Shown here piece after piece: positions 8,849-16,553 of a stretch of DNA of 64,000 nt. Made by a program: the position numbers and the translations under genes. This DNA is from Renibacterium sp. (lineage in GTDB: Bacteria > Actinomycetota > Actinomycetes > Actinomycetales > Micrococcaceae), in assembly GCA_017419405.1 (NCBI GenBank), contig JAFOLH010000005.1:124001-188000 (forward strand), written 5' to 3'. Position 1 is the stretch's first letter, and every line of letters starts with the position of its first letter. The notes beneath the pieces are model-generated. The model was not told where the DNA came from, did not search any database, and was given only the letters and a program-made list of their open reading frames with translations.

Positions 8849-8886
8849 GTTGACTCCTGATTCAGGCAAAGCGTATTGTCATTAGC

Positions 8887-8922
8887 GTAGCTCACTTTGC
8901 TGCTGACATGAGCGGTAGCTCA
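8887..8922. promoter_or_regulatory. candidate CGNR operator between divergent genes
   Basis: TGAGC-GGTA-GCTCA at 8909-8922 is a perfect 5-bp inverted repeat. Its right part GTAGCTCA (8915-8922) is repeated at 8887-8894, 28 bases away. The site lies midway between the CGNR regulator and the EamA transporter. Binding by CGNR is inferred from position only. Confidence 0.4.
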
Positions 8923-8974
8923 AGAAATTTGCAGAATGCGGCGTGCCGCGGGACCAAGCGACGGAATATTTGAG

Positions 8975-10045
8975 ATGACCATGAACACCACTTCGCGCAC
9001 GGCGTTGTCCGGTTTGGGACTCGCTTTGGCTTCGGCTGCGGCCTTCGGCTTTTCCGGCACCTTCGCGAAGTCGCTCTTCGAATCCGGCTGGTCCTCCGGA
9101 GCCGCCGCGCTGGGCCGGATCGGCGGTGCCGCAATCGTCATGCTGGTCCCGGTGGTTTTCGTCCTGGTGCGCCGATGGGCGAGTGTGCGCGGATCGCTCT
9201 GGCGGATCGCGGTATACGGCATGGTGCCGATCGCTTTGTGCCAATTGTTCTTCTTCAACGCGGTGCAGCACCTCTCCGTGGGTGTTGCGCTGCTGCTGGA
9301 ATACCTTTCCCCGGTGTTGCTGGTGCTGTACAGCTGGGCGTTGACCCGGCGCAGCCCCCGGGTGTTGACCATTGCGGGCGCGCTGAGCGCCATCGGCGGC
9401 TTGTTCCTGGTGCTGGACCTGAGCGGCAGTCAGTCGATCGACGTCGTCGGGGTGCTTTGGGGCCTGGCCGCGGCGGTCTGTTCCGCGTTCTACTTCATCA
9501 TGTCCGCCCGGGCGGACGATGTGGTTCCGCCGGTGTTGATGGCCGGTGGCGGAATGGTCTTCGGCGCGCTGCTGATCGGCGTCTTGGGCCTGACCGGGTT
9601 GATGCCGCTGACCATGAGCACCTCGGATGTGGTTTTCGCCGGTCAGCGGGTCAGCTGGCTGGTGCCGTTATTGGGTTTGGTGCTGCTGAGCACGGTGTTC
9701 TCCTATGTCTTCGGCATCATGGGCGTCCGTCGCTTGGGCACCCGGATCGCCTCTTTCGTTTCCCTCGTGGAAGTGCTCTTCGCGGTGCTCTGGGCTTGGC
9801 TGCTGTTGGCCGAATTGCCGCGCACGATCCAGCTCCTGGGTGGGCTCCTGATCGTACTCGGGGTGGTTCTGGTCCGGGTCGGCGAGCTGCGCCAGGCGGA
9901 CTCCGCGGGGCCGGACGCGGGGCACGATCCGGCAGCCGAGTGGACGCCGGAGGCTTCGGCATTGCCGGACCGGAACCCGGCGGGGGAAGAACTATTGCCG
10001 GCCGAAGCTGCGCAAGCGCAGCGAGTTGGCCACCACCAGGACTGA
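8975..10045 (+). CDS. EamA/DMT family exporter
   Basis: A 356-residue drug/metabolite transporter with two EamA repeats of five helices each (about residues 10-145 and 155-290). The second repeat ends in the typical FVSLVEVLFAVLWAWLLLAELP. Such proteins export amino acids or small metabolites; the substrate is unknown. ATGs at 8975 and 8981 are both possible. The 65-residue hydrophilic tail after helix 10 is unusual, and its last 18 codons overlap the 3' end of copA on the other strand, so the gene may have grown into its neighbour. Confidence 0.88.
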   Translation: MTMNTTSRTALSGLGLALASAAAFGFSGTFAKSLFESGWSSGAAALGRIGGAAIVMLVPVVFVLVRRWASVRGSLWRIAVYGMVPIALCQLFFFNAVQHLSVGVALLLEYLSPVLLVLYSWALTRRSPRVLTIAGALSAIGGLFLVLDLSGSQSIDVVGVLWGLAAAVCSAFYFIMSARADDVVPPVLMAGGGMVFGALLIGVLGLTGLMPLTMSTSDVVFAGQRVSWLVPLLGLVLLSTVFSYVFGIMGVRRLGTRIASFVSLVEVLFAVLWAWLLLAELPRTIQLLGGLLIVLGVVLVRVGELRQADSAGPDAGHDPAAEWTPEASALPDRNPAGEELLPAEAAQAQRVGHHQD

Positions 10046-12184
10046 GCTCGCGGCCATCGCGATGCCGGCGATCATCGGGTTGAGCAGACCGAGTGCGGCC
10101 ACTGGAATGCCCAAAGTGTTGTAGGCGAACGCCCAGAACAGGTTCACCTTGATGGTTCGCAGGGTGGCCCGGGAAAGACCGATCGCGGTGGCCACCTGGG
10201 CCAGATCGTTGCCCATGACGGTCAGGTCTGCGGCTTCGATTGCGACGTCGGTTCCGGAACCCATGGCAATGCCCAGATCCGCTTGCGCCAATGCTGCGGC
10301 GTCGTTCACACCGTCGCCGGCCATCGCGACCGTGGCGCCGCCGGCCTGGAGCCCGCGTACGACGGCGACCTTGCCTTCCGGCCTTACCCCGGCATGCACG
10401 TCGACAGCCGGAATGCCGACGGCGGCCGCGACTTCCGCGGCGGTCCCGGCATTGTCCCCGGTGACCAGCAGCGGGCGCAGGCCGAGGGCACGCAATTTCT
10501 CGATCGCCGCAGCGGAGCCGGGCTTCACGGAGTCGGCGAGCACGATGGTTCCGGCGAAAACACCGCCGACGGCGACCTGGACCTGGGTGCCCACGGCCTG
10601 GCTGGGCGCCCCGGCGGCTACTCCGTTGCGCTGCAGGAAACCCGCAGTGCCGGCGAGTACCGCGCGGCCGGCCACCGTGCCCCGGATGCCGCCGCCGGCG
10701 GTCGCCTGGAAATCCGTGACCGGATTGAGCGGGCCGGCCGCGGCCGCAATGATCGCTTTGGCCACCGGGTGTTCGCTGCCCTGCTCCAGGGCGCCGGCCA
10801 GGGCCAGGAGCTGCTCGCGGTCCATTCCGGCTGCCGGTTCCACTGCGCTGACGGCGAGGTGCCCACTGGTCACGGTGCCGGTTTTGTCGAGCACGATGGT
10901 GTCCACGGTCCGGGTGTCTTCGAGTACTTGGGGCCCCTTGATCAGGATGCCCAGTTGGGCGCCCCGGCCGGTCCCGGCGAGCAGGGCCACCGGAGTCGCC
11001 AAACCCAAGGCGCAAGGGCAGGCGATCACCAGTACCGCCACCGCGGCGGTGAAAGCAGCTTGCAGATCTCCGCTCAGGATCCACCAGAGTGCAAAGGTGA
11101 GCACGGCGATGCCGAGCACCACCGGCACGAAGACCGAACTGATCCGATCGGCGAGCCTGGCGATCGGGGCCTTGGAGCTCTGCGCCTGACTGACCAGCCG
11201 GCCCATCTGGGCCAGGGTCGTCTCGCTGCCGACCCGGGTGGCGCGGACCAGAATCCGTCCCGAGGCGTTGATCGTGGCGCCGGTGACCGGGTCGCCCGGC
11301 GCCACCTCGACCGGAACCGACTCCCCGGTGACCAAGGACGTGTCAATGGCGGAATGGCCTTCCAGGACTTCGCCGTCGGCGGGCAGCTTCTCACCCGGCC
11401 GGACGACGAACACCTCACCGACCACCAGCTCTTCGGCTGGGATCTTGAATTCCTCGCCGTGCCGCAGCACGGTGGCGTGCTTCGCGCCGAGGCTCAACAG
11501 TGCCATCAGCGCGTCGCCGGCTTTCGCTTTCGACCGGGCTTCCAAGTAGCGGCCCAGCAGCAAGAACGTGGTGACCACCGCCGCGACTTCGAAGTAGAGC
11601 GCCGGGTGCCCGGTGCCGGCCATCTCCATGCCGGCATGCGCGGTGAGGGCCGGATTCGCCAGCAGCTCGCCGAGCGAGAACAGGTAGGCGGCGCTCACCC
11701 CGATTGAGACCAGAGTGTCCATGGTTGAGGCGAGGTGCCGGGCATTGGCCACCGCGGCCTTGTGGAACCCCCAGGCGGAATAGCTCACCACGGGCAAGGA
11801 CAGGGCGGCCACTACCCAGCCCCAATGGGCGAATTGCAAAACCGGAAGCATCGAGATCAGGAATACCGGCAGGGTCAGTATTCCGGCAACCAGCAACCGG
11901 GGCAGCAGCTCGGCGGCGCCGGAATGCGGGGTCGGCTCCCCGCGGTCCGGACGCGCGGCCTGCACGGTGGCGCGGTAGCCGGTGGCTTCGACCGCGGCCA
12001 GCAGCTCGGCGTCGCTGATTCCCGCCGGTACCTGCACCCGGGCCGACTCCAGGGGCAGGTTCACCACCGCTTGTACGCCGTCGATCCGGTTGAGTTTCTT
12101 CTCCACCCGGGCGACGCAGGAGGCGCAGGTCATCCCCTGGATGTCCAGGTCGACGAACCGCTCTGAAGTGCTGGGGGATTTCAT
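9992..12184 (-). CDS. copA: copper-translocating P1B-type ATPase CopA
   Basis: A 730-residue copper exporter. An N-terminal heavy-metal domain has GMTCASC (Cys20, Cys23). The transmembrane CPC metal site is at residues 389-391 (IACPCALG). The TGE actuator motif is near 287, the phosphorylation loop DKTGT starts at Asp433, and AGDGVNDA sits in the hinge near residue 630. It pumps Cu(I) out of the cytoplasm using ATP. GGAGG lies six bases before the ATG. It is third in csoR-copZ-copA and receives copper from CopZ. A 104-bp gap to copZ holds nothing recognisable. Its 3' end overlaps the EamA gene by 54 bases. Confidence 0.95.
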   Translation of the reverse strand: MKSPSTSERFVDLDIQGMTCASCVARVEKKLNRIDGVQAVVNLPLESARVQVPAGISDAELLAAVEATGYRATVQAARPDRGEPTPHSGAAELLPRLLVAGILTLPVFLISMLPVLQFAHWGWVVAALSLPVVSYSAWGFHKAAVANARHLASTMDTLVSIGVSAAYLFSLGELLANPALTAHAGMEMAGTGHPALYFEVAAVVTTFLLLGRYLEARSKAKAGDALMALLSLGAKHATVLRHGEEFKIPAEELVVGEVFVVRPGEKLPADGEVLEGHSAIDTSLVTGESVPVEVAPGDPVTGATINASGRILVRATRVGSETTLAQMGRLVSQAQSSKAPIARLADRISSVFVPVVLGIAVLTFALWWILSGDLQAAFTAAVAVLVIACPCALGLATPVALLAGTGRGAQLGILIKGPQVLEDTRTVDTIVLDKTGTVTSGHLAVSAVEPAAGMDREQLLALAGALEQGSEHPVAKAIIAAAAGPLNPVTDFQATAGGGIRGTVAGRAVLAGTAGFLQRNGVAAGAPSQAVGTQVQVAVGGVFAGTIVLADSVKPGSAAAIEKLRALGLRPLLVTGDNAGTAAEVAAAVGIPAVDVHAGVRPEGKVAVVRGLQAGGATVAMAGDGVNDAAALAQADLGIAMGSGTDVAIEAADLTVMGNDLAQVATAIGLSRATLRTIKVNLFWAFAYNTLGIPVAALGLLNPMIAGIAMAASSVLVVANSLRLRSFGRQ

Positions 12185-12288
12185 CTGCTGCCTCCGGTGC
12201 TGGCTGCACGTGTGGGACGCGGCGTCATTTCGGGCGCGCGAAAGAACGGGTTGCCGATCGCTCGGCTGGTCGGGGTGGAGCTGGCGGA

Positions 12289-12519
12289 TCAGGCCCGGTC
12301 GGCGACGACCAAGTATCCGGCTTCGGCGACGGCTTCGCCGACTTCGGCGTCACTGAGCTCGCTCGAGGAGCTGATCGTGGCGGTGGAGACGCCGCCGGCG
12401 TTCAACTCGACGTCGACGTTTTCCACGCCGGCGATCGAGCTGAGCTCCTCGGTGACCGAATTGACGCAGTGCCCGCAGGTCATCCCGGAAATGGAAACGG
12501 TGGTGGTGTGATTGCTCAT
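12289..12519 (-). CDS. copZ: copper chaperone (heavy-metal-associated domain)
   Basis: A 76-residue stand-alone HMA domain with GMTCGHC (Cys15, Cys18) and the beta-alpha-beta-beta-alpha-beta length of CopZ/Atx1 chaperones. It binds Cu(I) in the cytoplasm and hands it to CopA. It starts six bases after csoR, so it belongs to the same transcript. GAGGAG lies about eleven bases before the ATG. Confidence 0.93.
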   Translation of the reverse strand: MSNHTTTVSISGMTCGHCVNSVTEELSSIAGVENVDVELNAGGVSTATISSSSELSDAEVGEAVAEAGYLVVADRA

Positions 12520-12525
12520 GGGTCT

Positions 12526-12825
12526 TTAGCTCCTCAGCAGACGCGAAATCGCGTCGGTGGCTTCTTGGACTTTGTCTTTGACGATTTCCGGGTTGCCGGT
12601 CCGGGCGGATTCTTCGGCAGCGCCGACGACGCAGTGGTCGATGTGCTCCTGCAGCAAGCCGATGCTCACCGCGTGCAGGGCTTTGTTGACTGCGGCCATC
12701 TGAGTCAGGATGTCAATGCAGTATTTGTCTTCCTCGACCATCTTGGCGATGCCGCGGACTTGGCCCTCGACGCGACGGAGCCGTCGCAAATAGGCCTGTT
12801 TTTCTTCGCTGTAGCCGTGTGACAT
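12526..12825 (-). CDS. csoR: copper-sensing repressor CsoR
   Basis: A 99-residue DUF156/CsoR-type repressor. The Cu(I) ligands Cys36, His61 and Cys65 fall at the same positions as in M. tuberculosis CsoR (YCIDIL, EHIDHC). The apo-protein represses the csoR-copZ-copA operon and copper binding releases it. No Shine-Dalgarno sequence precedes the ATG, and a TACCTT hexamer ends seven bases upstream, so the mRNA is probably leaderless. A perfect CsoR box occupies the promoter spacer. Confidence 0.94.
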   Translation of the reverse strand: MSHGYSEEKQAYLRRLRRVEGQVRGIAKMVEEDKYCIDILTQMAAVNKALHAVSIGLLQEHIDHCVVGAAEESARTGNPEIVKDKVQEATDAISRLLRS

Positions 12826-12831
12826 GATGCC

Positions 12832-12860
12832 AAGGTATACCCCATCGGGGTATAAGTCAA
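12832..12860 (-). promoter_or_regulatory. csoR promoter with CsoR box
   Basis: On the minus strand TTGACT (12860-12855) and TACCTT (12837-12832) are spaced by 17 bases and form the csoR promoter. The spacer is almost filled by the perfect palindrome TATACCCCATCGGGGTATA at 12836-12854, which matches known CsoR operators (ATACCCC-N3-GGGGTAT). Repressor binding would mask the polymerase site. Confidence 0.85.
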
Positions 12861-12877
12861 ATACCCCTAGGGGGTAT
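12861..12877. promoter_or_regulatory. second CsoR box
   Basis: ATACCCCTAGGGGGTAT has perfect 7-bp arms (ATACCCC and GGGGTAT) around three bases. It lies just upstream of the csoR promoter, and its last base is the first base of the TetR gene's stop codon. Two boxes centred 24 bases apart could allow cooperative binding of CsoR tetramers. Confidence 0.75.
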
Positions 12878-13548
12878 TAATTCACCTTTTGGACCTTGCT
12901 CAGGCGGAACTCGAAGCCGTCCAGCAGCAGTTCGGTCCGCTCCAGCAGCAGTCGGTACATGCCATCGTCGATGGCGCGCAGGGTTTCCGCAGCCAGTACG
13001 GGATCCTCCTGCGCCGACCAAGCGGCGCGCTGTTCGTCCCGGACCAGTACGCCGTGCGCATCGCGGGAACGGAAGATCTCTTCGGAGATCATGGTGTCCA
13101 TGGTGATATGGCCGACCACGTCGACTGCCATGTTCGCATCCGCGGCGCTGAATCCGAATCCCATCAGGTCCTGCGCGATCTTGGTGGCTGCCGAAATCAG
13201 GCCTGCCGGGGATGGCCGCATCATTTTGATCTCTTGGCTGGCTCCGGGGTGACGGTCCAGGAAGTTCCAGAACGACGTGGCGAAGTCCAGCAAATAGCCC
13301 CGCCAACTGTCGCCTGGTTCCGGCCATTCCTGTTGCGTGAGGCCGAAGTCGACGGCGAGCCGGACCAGGTCTGCGCGGTCGGTGATATGCCGGTACAGCG
13401 AGCTCTGCCCGACGCCGAGGCGCTTGGCGACTTTGGTCGACGAAATCCCGTCCAGCTCGGCCAGCGCGGCCCGGCCGATGGATTCCCGGGACATTATTGC
13501 CGGGCGACCGACGCTGCGCCCGGTCAGTCCTCGCTTGTTCTCAGACAT
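12877..13548 (-). CDS. TetR/AcrR family transcriptional regulator
   Basis: A 223-residue regulator with a TetR-type helix-turn-helix near residues 25-65 (ISSTKVAKRLGVGQSSLYRHITDRADLVRLAV) and a C-terminal ligand domain of TetR_C type. The ATG at 13548 has GGAG about nine bases upstream. The frame stays open for 50 more codons, with ATGs at 13593 and 13641, so a longer form is possible. Target and ligand are unknown; the nearest candidates are the peptide/ABC exporter genes transcribed from the same strand upstream. Confidence 0.85.
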   Translation of the reverse strand: MSENKRGLTGRSVGRPAIMSRESIGRAALAELDGISSTKVAKRLGVGQSSLYRHITDRADLVRLAVDFGLTQQEWPEPGDSWRGYLLDFATSFWNFLDRHPGASQEIKMMRPSPAGLISAATKIAQDLMGFGFSAADANMAVDVVGHITMDTMISEEIFRSRDAHGVLVRDEQRAAWSAQEDPVLAAETLRAIDDGMYRLLLERTELLLDGFEFRLSKVQKVN

Positions 13549-13878
13549 GGTCTCTTTCTCCGGGGTCGGCCGATCCTTGATTGCTTCCCCCATAGCCAGG
13601 ATACGCTCGTGCCCGGACTTGCCGGAATGTGAATAATCCATTGATTGGAAAATTGATCGACGTTTTGGTTGCCTGTGTGCACTGTCGATGGCCGGCATTG
13701 CCCGGTGGCGGTGGGCGGGAAATACGATAACCGATCCTTAATACGTAAGTAGATCTTGATTAATGATCTTCAATCGACTGCGCGAGAAGGAATTCATGTC
13801 GCATTTATCCCGGCGCTGCTGAATGGAAAGGTCTTTTGGCATGCCAATCGACGGGGACTAAGCCAATTTAAAAGGAGA
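13549..13878. other. non-coding gap upstream of the TetR gene
   Basis: No convincing gene. The direct repeat CCGATCCTT near 13569 and 13731 flanks the extended TetR frame. An eight-codon ORF with a fair ribosome site (ATG at 13796, MSHLSRRC) is read on the plus strand but leads to no plus-strand gene. AT-rich sequence around 13735-13790 may hold the tetR promoter. Confidence 0.3.
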
Positions 13879-13916
13879 GGTGCAGGCCGGCACGGGAAAT
13901 CCGGCCGGCCTGCACC
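13879..13916 (-). terminator. terminator of the small-peptide gene
   Basis: A perfect 13-bp stem, GGTGCAGGCCGGC at 13879-13891 and its complement at 13904-13916, surrounds a 12-base loop. On the minus strand it is followed by CTCTCC and then TTTT, 62 bases after the stop of the 36-codon gene. This defines a compact transcript of roughly 270 nt. Confidence 0.85.
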
Positions 13917-13977
13917 CCCTTCGTCGGCTTGCCCCCAGTACGTTCTGGGCGCATGCCGTACCGCTATTCCGTAAGGA

Positions 13978-14088
13978 TCACAGGCCCCAGAGGCGGGCGA
14001 TCAAACGAAGGACGAACTCGGACATGGTGTGCACGGCCGGTCCAATGAAGGTGTAAAGCGTCGCAATGAGGTCAGCAATAGTGTGCAT
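13978..14088 (-). CDS. 36-residue amphipathic hydrophobic peptide
   Basis: An ATG with an excellent AGGAG five bases upstream (14094-14098) opens a 36-codon frame. The product begins MHTIADLIATLYTFIGPAV and ends VLRLIARLWGL. Hydrophobic residues dominate, Asp6, Glu24, Arg28 and Arg32 are the main charges, and the halves around Gly16-Pro17 could each form an amphipathic helix. There is no signal peptide. The look is that of phenol-soluble-modulin-like or leaderless-bacteriocin-like peptides, but no family is recognised. It has its own promoter and terminator and lies 177 bases behind an ABC exporter gene on the same strand, suggesting export or immunity by that transporter (inference). Confidence 0.7.
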   Translation of the reverse strand: MHTIADLIATLYTFIGPAVHTMSEFVLRLIARLWGL

Positions 14089-14132
14089 TGTGGCTCCTGT
14101 GATTCAAGGGGGATTTTTTCGGGGGCAATCAG

Positions 14133-14178
14133 TGCAGGCCTGCATTCTGAATATACTGCCCAAGTTCACCCTTGAGAA
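14133..14178 (-). promoter_or_regulatory. promoter and leader palindrome of the small-peptide gene
   Basis: On the minus strand TTCTCA (14178-14173) and TATATT (14155-14150) are 17 bases apart. Transcription would start near 14143, giving a leader of about 55 nt. The leader begins with the perfect palindrome TGCAGGCCTGCA at 14133-14144, whose half matches the terminator stem of the same transcript. Confidence 0.5.
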
Positions 14179-14265
14179 GAGCAAATTTGAATTTTTTATC
14201 GCACTAAATTGAGACAGCCTGTCCTATATGTTCTGTTCATATTGCCGCTGCGCTGAAGTGTGCAG

Positions 14266-14958
14266 TCAGTGTTGTTTCCGGACGGCTTCCTCTTTGAGTT
14301 TTCCCTGCGAAAGTCGAAATTTCCGATCGGTCATTCCGGCGAGCCCCTGATCATGGGTGACCACCACGATCGTGGTGCCGAGTTCCCGGGTCAGGTTGCG
14401 CAGCAGCTCGACGATCAGTTCACCGGTTTCCTCGTCGAGGTTGCCGGTCGGCTCATCGGCCAGGATCAGCTTCGGCCGATTGGCCAGTGCCCGGGCGATC
14501 GCCACCCGCTGCTGTTCCCCGCCGGAAAGCCGGTTGGCTTTGCGGTGGTGCTTGTCCGCAGTCAATTCCACGCTTTCCAGGAGTTCGACGGCACGCTTCC
14601 TCCGGTCCGGCACCGAGGCTCCGGCGAATTCCATCGGGAGCATCACATTGTTGATCGCGCTGAGGTTGGCGATCAGGTTGTACTGCTGAAAGATGAAGCC
14701 GATGTCCGTGCGCCGGTGCGCGGTCAACTTGGCATCGCCGAGCTCGCCGAGATTGACGCCGTCGAGCAGGATTTGGCCGCTGCTGGCTTTGTCGAGGGCT
14801 CCGACGAGCGAGAGCAAGGTGCTCTTCCCGCTGCCGCTTTTGCCCACGATCGAGGCGAAAGTTCCGCTTTCCAAAGCCAGATCGATGCCGTTGAGCGGTT
14901 TGACGGTACGGTCGCCGGAGGCGAACTTCTTGGTGACGTCTTTGATTTCCAACAACAT
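14266..14958 (-). CDS. MacB/LolD-type ABC transporter ATP-binding protein
   Basis: A 230-residue ATPase subunit with Walker [10 protein letters not shown] (residues 39-47), Q-loop at FQQYN near 90, signature LSGGEQQR near 143 and Walker [10 protein letters not shown] near 163, plus the switch His in THD. The sequence belongs to the MacB/LolD/FtsE branch, which powers mechanotransmission rather than channel transport. It follows the FtsX-like permease by two bases and forms a complex with it. The 36-residue peptide gene lies immediately downstream. Confidence 0.92.
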   Translation of the reverse strand: MLLEIKDVTKKFASGDRTVKPLNGIDLALESGTFASIVGKSGSGKSTLLSLVGALDKASSGQILLDGVNLGELGDAKLTAHRRTDIGFIFQQYNLIANLSAINNVMLPMEFAGASVPDRRKRAVELLESVELTADKHHRKANRLSGGEQQRVAIARALANRPKLILADEPTGNLDEETGELIVELLRNLTRELGTTIVVVTHDQGLAGMTDRKFRLSQGKLKEEAVRKQH

Positions 14959-14960
14959 GG

Positions 14961-16388
14961 TTATTCTCCTCGCAGGACTTCGAGCGGGCGGATCCGGGCG
15001 GTCAGCCAGGCGGGAATGAGTGCGCCCAGGCAGCCGATCAGCAACACCACGACAATGCCGATGGTCAGCGTCTGCCAGCCGATGGAGGTGCTGATCGTGC
15101 CGATCAGCTGCCCGGCGCCTTCGGTGAAGCCGCGGACTCCGCCACGCATTCCGCCGCCGCCCGGAGGTGCGCCGCCGCCGGCGAAACCGCCGCCCGGAGC
15201 CGCGCCTGCTCCGCCTGTCGGTGCCGCAGCGGTAGCGGTGTTGGCGGAGATCAAGGCGCCGGCGATCCCACCGCTCGCCAAGAACGCCGCGACGACTCCG
15301 ACGATGCCGCCGGCCACAGTCAGAGCGAGCGATTCGATCACGAATTGCGAGCTAATGCGGCGGTTGGTGGAACCGATCGCTTTGAGCACGCCGATTTCCT
15401 TGCGTCGTTCCCGAACGACCAGAACCATCATCAAAAGGACGATGACTCCAGCGGTGACCTGGGCGGAGATGAAGCCGATCAGCGAAATACTCTGCACGCT
15501 GCCCAACGAACTCACTGCGGTACTGACCGACTGCTCGCCGGTCACCACGTCCACGGCACTGCTGCCGCCCAGGGCCGTGGACACCGCACCGGATACCGCG
15601 GTCACGTTGTCCACATTGTCCGCGTTGACCGTGAGTGAGGAAATCAATCCGGTCTGCCCGGACAGTTGCTGTGCTGCGGGCAGAGCGATGTAGAGCCCAT
15701 TGTTGCCGAACTGGTTGCCGGCGTCGAAGATCCCGGTAACCGTGAAGGTGCGGTCGTAAGCGGTGAAGGTCGAGCCGACCGCCAGGTTGTTCGCGCTCGC
15801 GAGGGTGCTGCCGAGCAGTGCTTCGTCCGAGTTCGCGGTGAAATCGGTGAGTCCGCCCCCGGAGGCAATGTTCAGTGCAACTCCGGCGGCGGTGGCGTTT
15901 TCACTGATGCCGGTGCCGGTGATTGCGACGATTCGGGCTCCGCGCGGTGATTCCTGACCGCTGGGCGGTCCCGGTGCCGGCGTCGCAGTGCTGCTTCTGG
16001 TCGGCGGGGTCACTGCTGATTGCAGACTGGTGGATCCGGGTGCAGCCGCAGTGCTGCCGGTGTCGGTCTGCGTGCCGGTGCTGCTGTTGCTGAGCCGGAA
16101 GCCCAGCGATGGCACGACTTTGGCGACGCCCGGGACTTGGCCGGCGGTGGCGACGGCGGAATCGGGAAGCAATGCGCCGCCGCCTTCAAAGCCACGTGAT
16201 CCGGCCGGATTGACGGTCAACTCGGTACCCACGCTGGACTTGAGCTCGGCGATTCGGTCGCCGACGGCCTGGTAAGCCACCAGCATCGACAAGGCCAGGC
16301 CGATGGCGATCGCCAGGATCAATACCGTGACCAGACTTCGGATCGGGTTGCGGAAGGCATTGCCGATTCCGCGGGAGAAAACATTCAT
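14961..16388 (-). CDS. FtsX/MacB-like ABC transporter permease
   Basis: A 475-residue permease. It has one N-terminal helix (about 20-42), a large extracytoplasmic MacB-type domain (about 45-290), and three C-terminal helices of the FtsX domain. Between the last two helices lies a Gly/Pro/Ala-rich insert near residues 390-425 (APGGGFAGGGAPPGGGG), unusual for the family. ATG 16388 follows GGAG by five bases; TTG 16391 is adjacent. With its ATPase it may export or resist a peptide or envelope-active compound. Confidence 0.88.
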   Translation of the reverse strand: MNVFSRGIGNAFRNPIRSLVTVLILAIAIGLALSMLVAYQAVGDRIAELKSSVGTELTVNPAGSRGFEGGGALLPDSAVATAGQVPGVAKVVPSLGFRLSNSSTGTQTDTGSTAAAPGSTSLQSAVTPPTRSSTATPAPGPPSGQESPRGARIVAITGTGISENATAAGVALNIASGGGLTDFTANSDEALLGSTLASANNLAVGSTFTAYDRTFTVTGIFDAGNQFGNNGLYIALPAAQQLSGQTGLISSLTVNADNVDNVTAVSGAVSTALGGSSAVDVVTGEQSVSTAVSSLGSVQSISLIGFISAQVTAGVIVLLMMVLVVRERRKEIGVLKAIGSTNRRISSQFVIESLALTVAGGIVGVVAAFLASGGIAGALISANTATAAAPTGGAGAAPGGGFAGGGAPPGGGGMRGGVRGFTEGAGQLIGTISTSIGWQTLTIGIVVVLLIGCLGALIPAWLTARIRPLEVLRGE

Positions 16389-16553
16389 CAACGCTCCAGG
16401 GTGACTTCGCCGACGTCGTCATGCGGGTCGACGGCGGATGGCTCTAGGTGAGTCCTGAAACGAGTATTCGGCAGAATGCTAAGCCGGGCCTCGGCTCCGC
16501 GTGGGCGCTGGCTGTGCGGATTTTCGGGGCTGGAACGGCTTGGCCCCGCTTTG

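Noticed and set aside
10283-11707. 474-codon open frame antisense to copA
   Set aside because: Same shadow effect; product is Gly/Arg/Asp-rich with no domain.
13796-13822. Eight-codon frame MSHLSRRC with a ribosome site, possible cysteine leader peptide
   Set aside because: No plus-strand gene follows for 6 kb, and the sequence does not match known polycysteine leader peptides; most likely chance.
13756-13974. 72-codon plus-strand frame across the terminator and the end of the small-peptide gene
   Set aside because: It runs through a perfect terminator stem, has a low-complexity Arg/Pro-rich product and is antisense to the better supported minus-strand peptide transcript.
16389-16553. GC-rich hairpin near 16526-16549 as terminator of the polyol transporter operon
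   Set aside because: On the minus strand the stem is followed by A residues rather than T, so it does not look like an intrinsic terminator in the needed direction.
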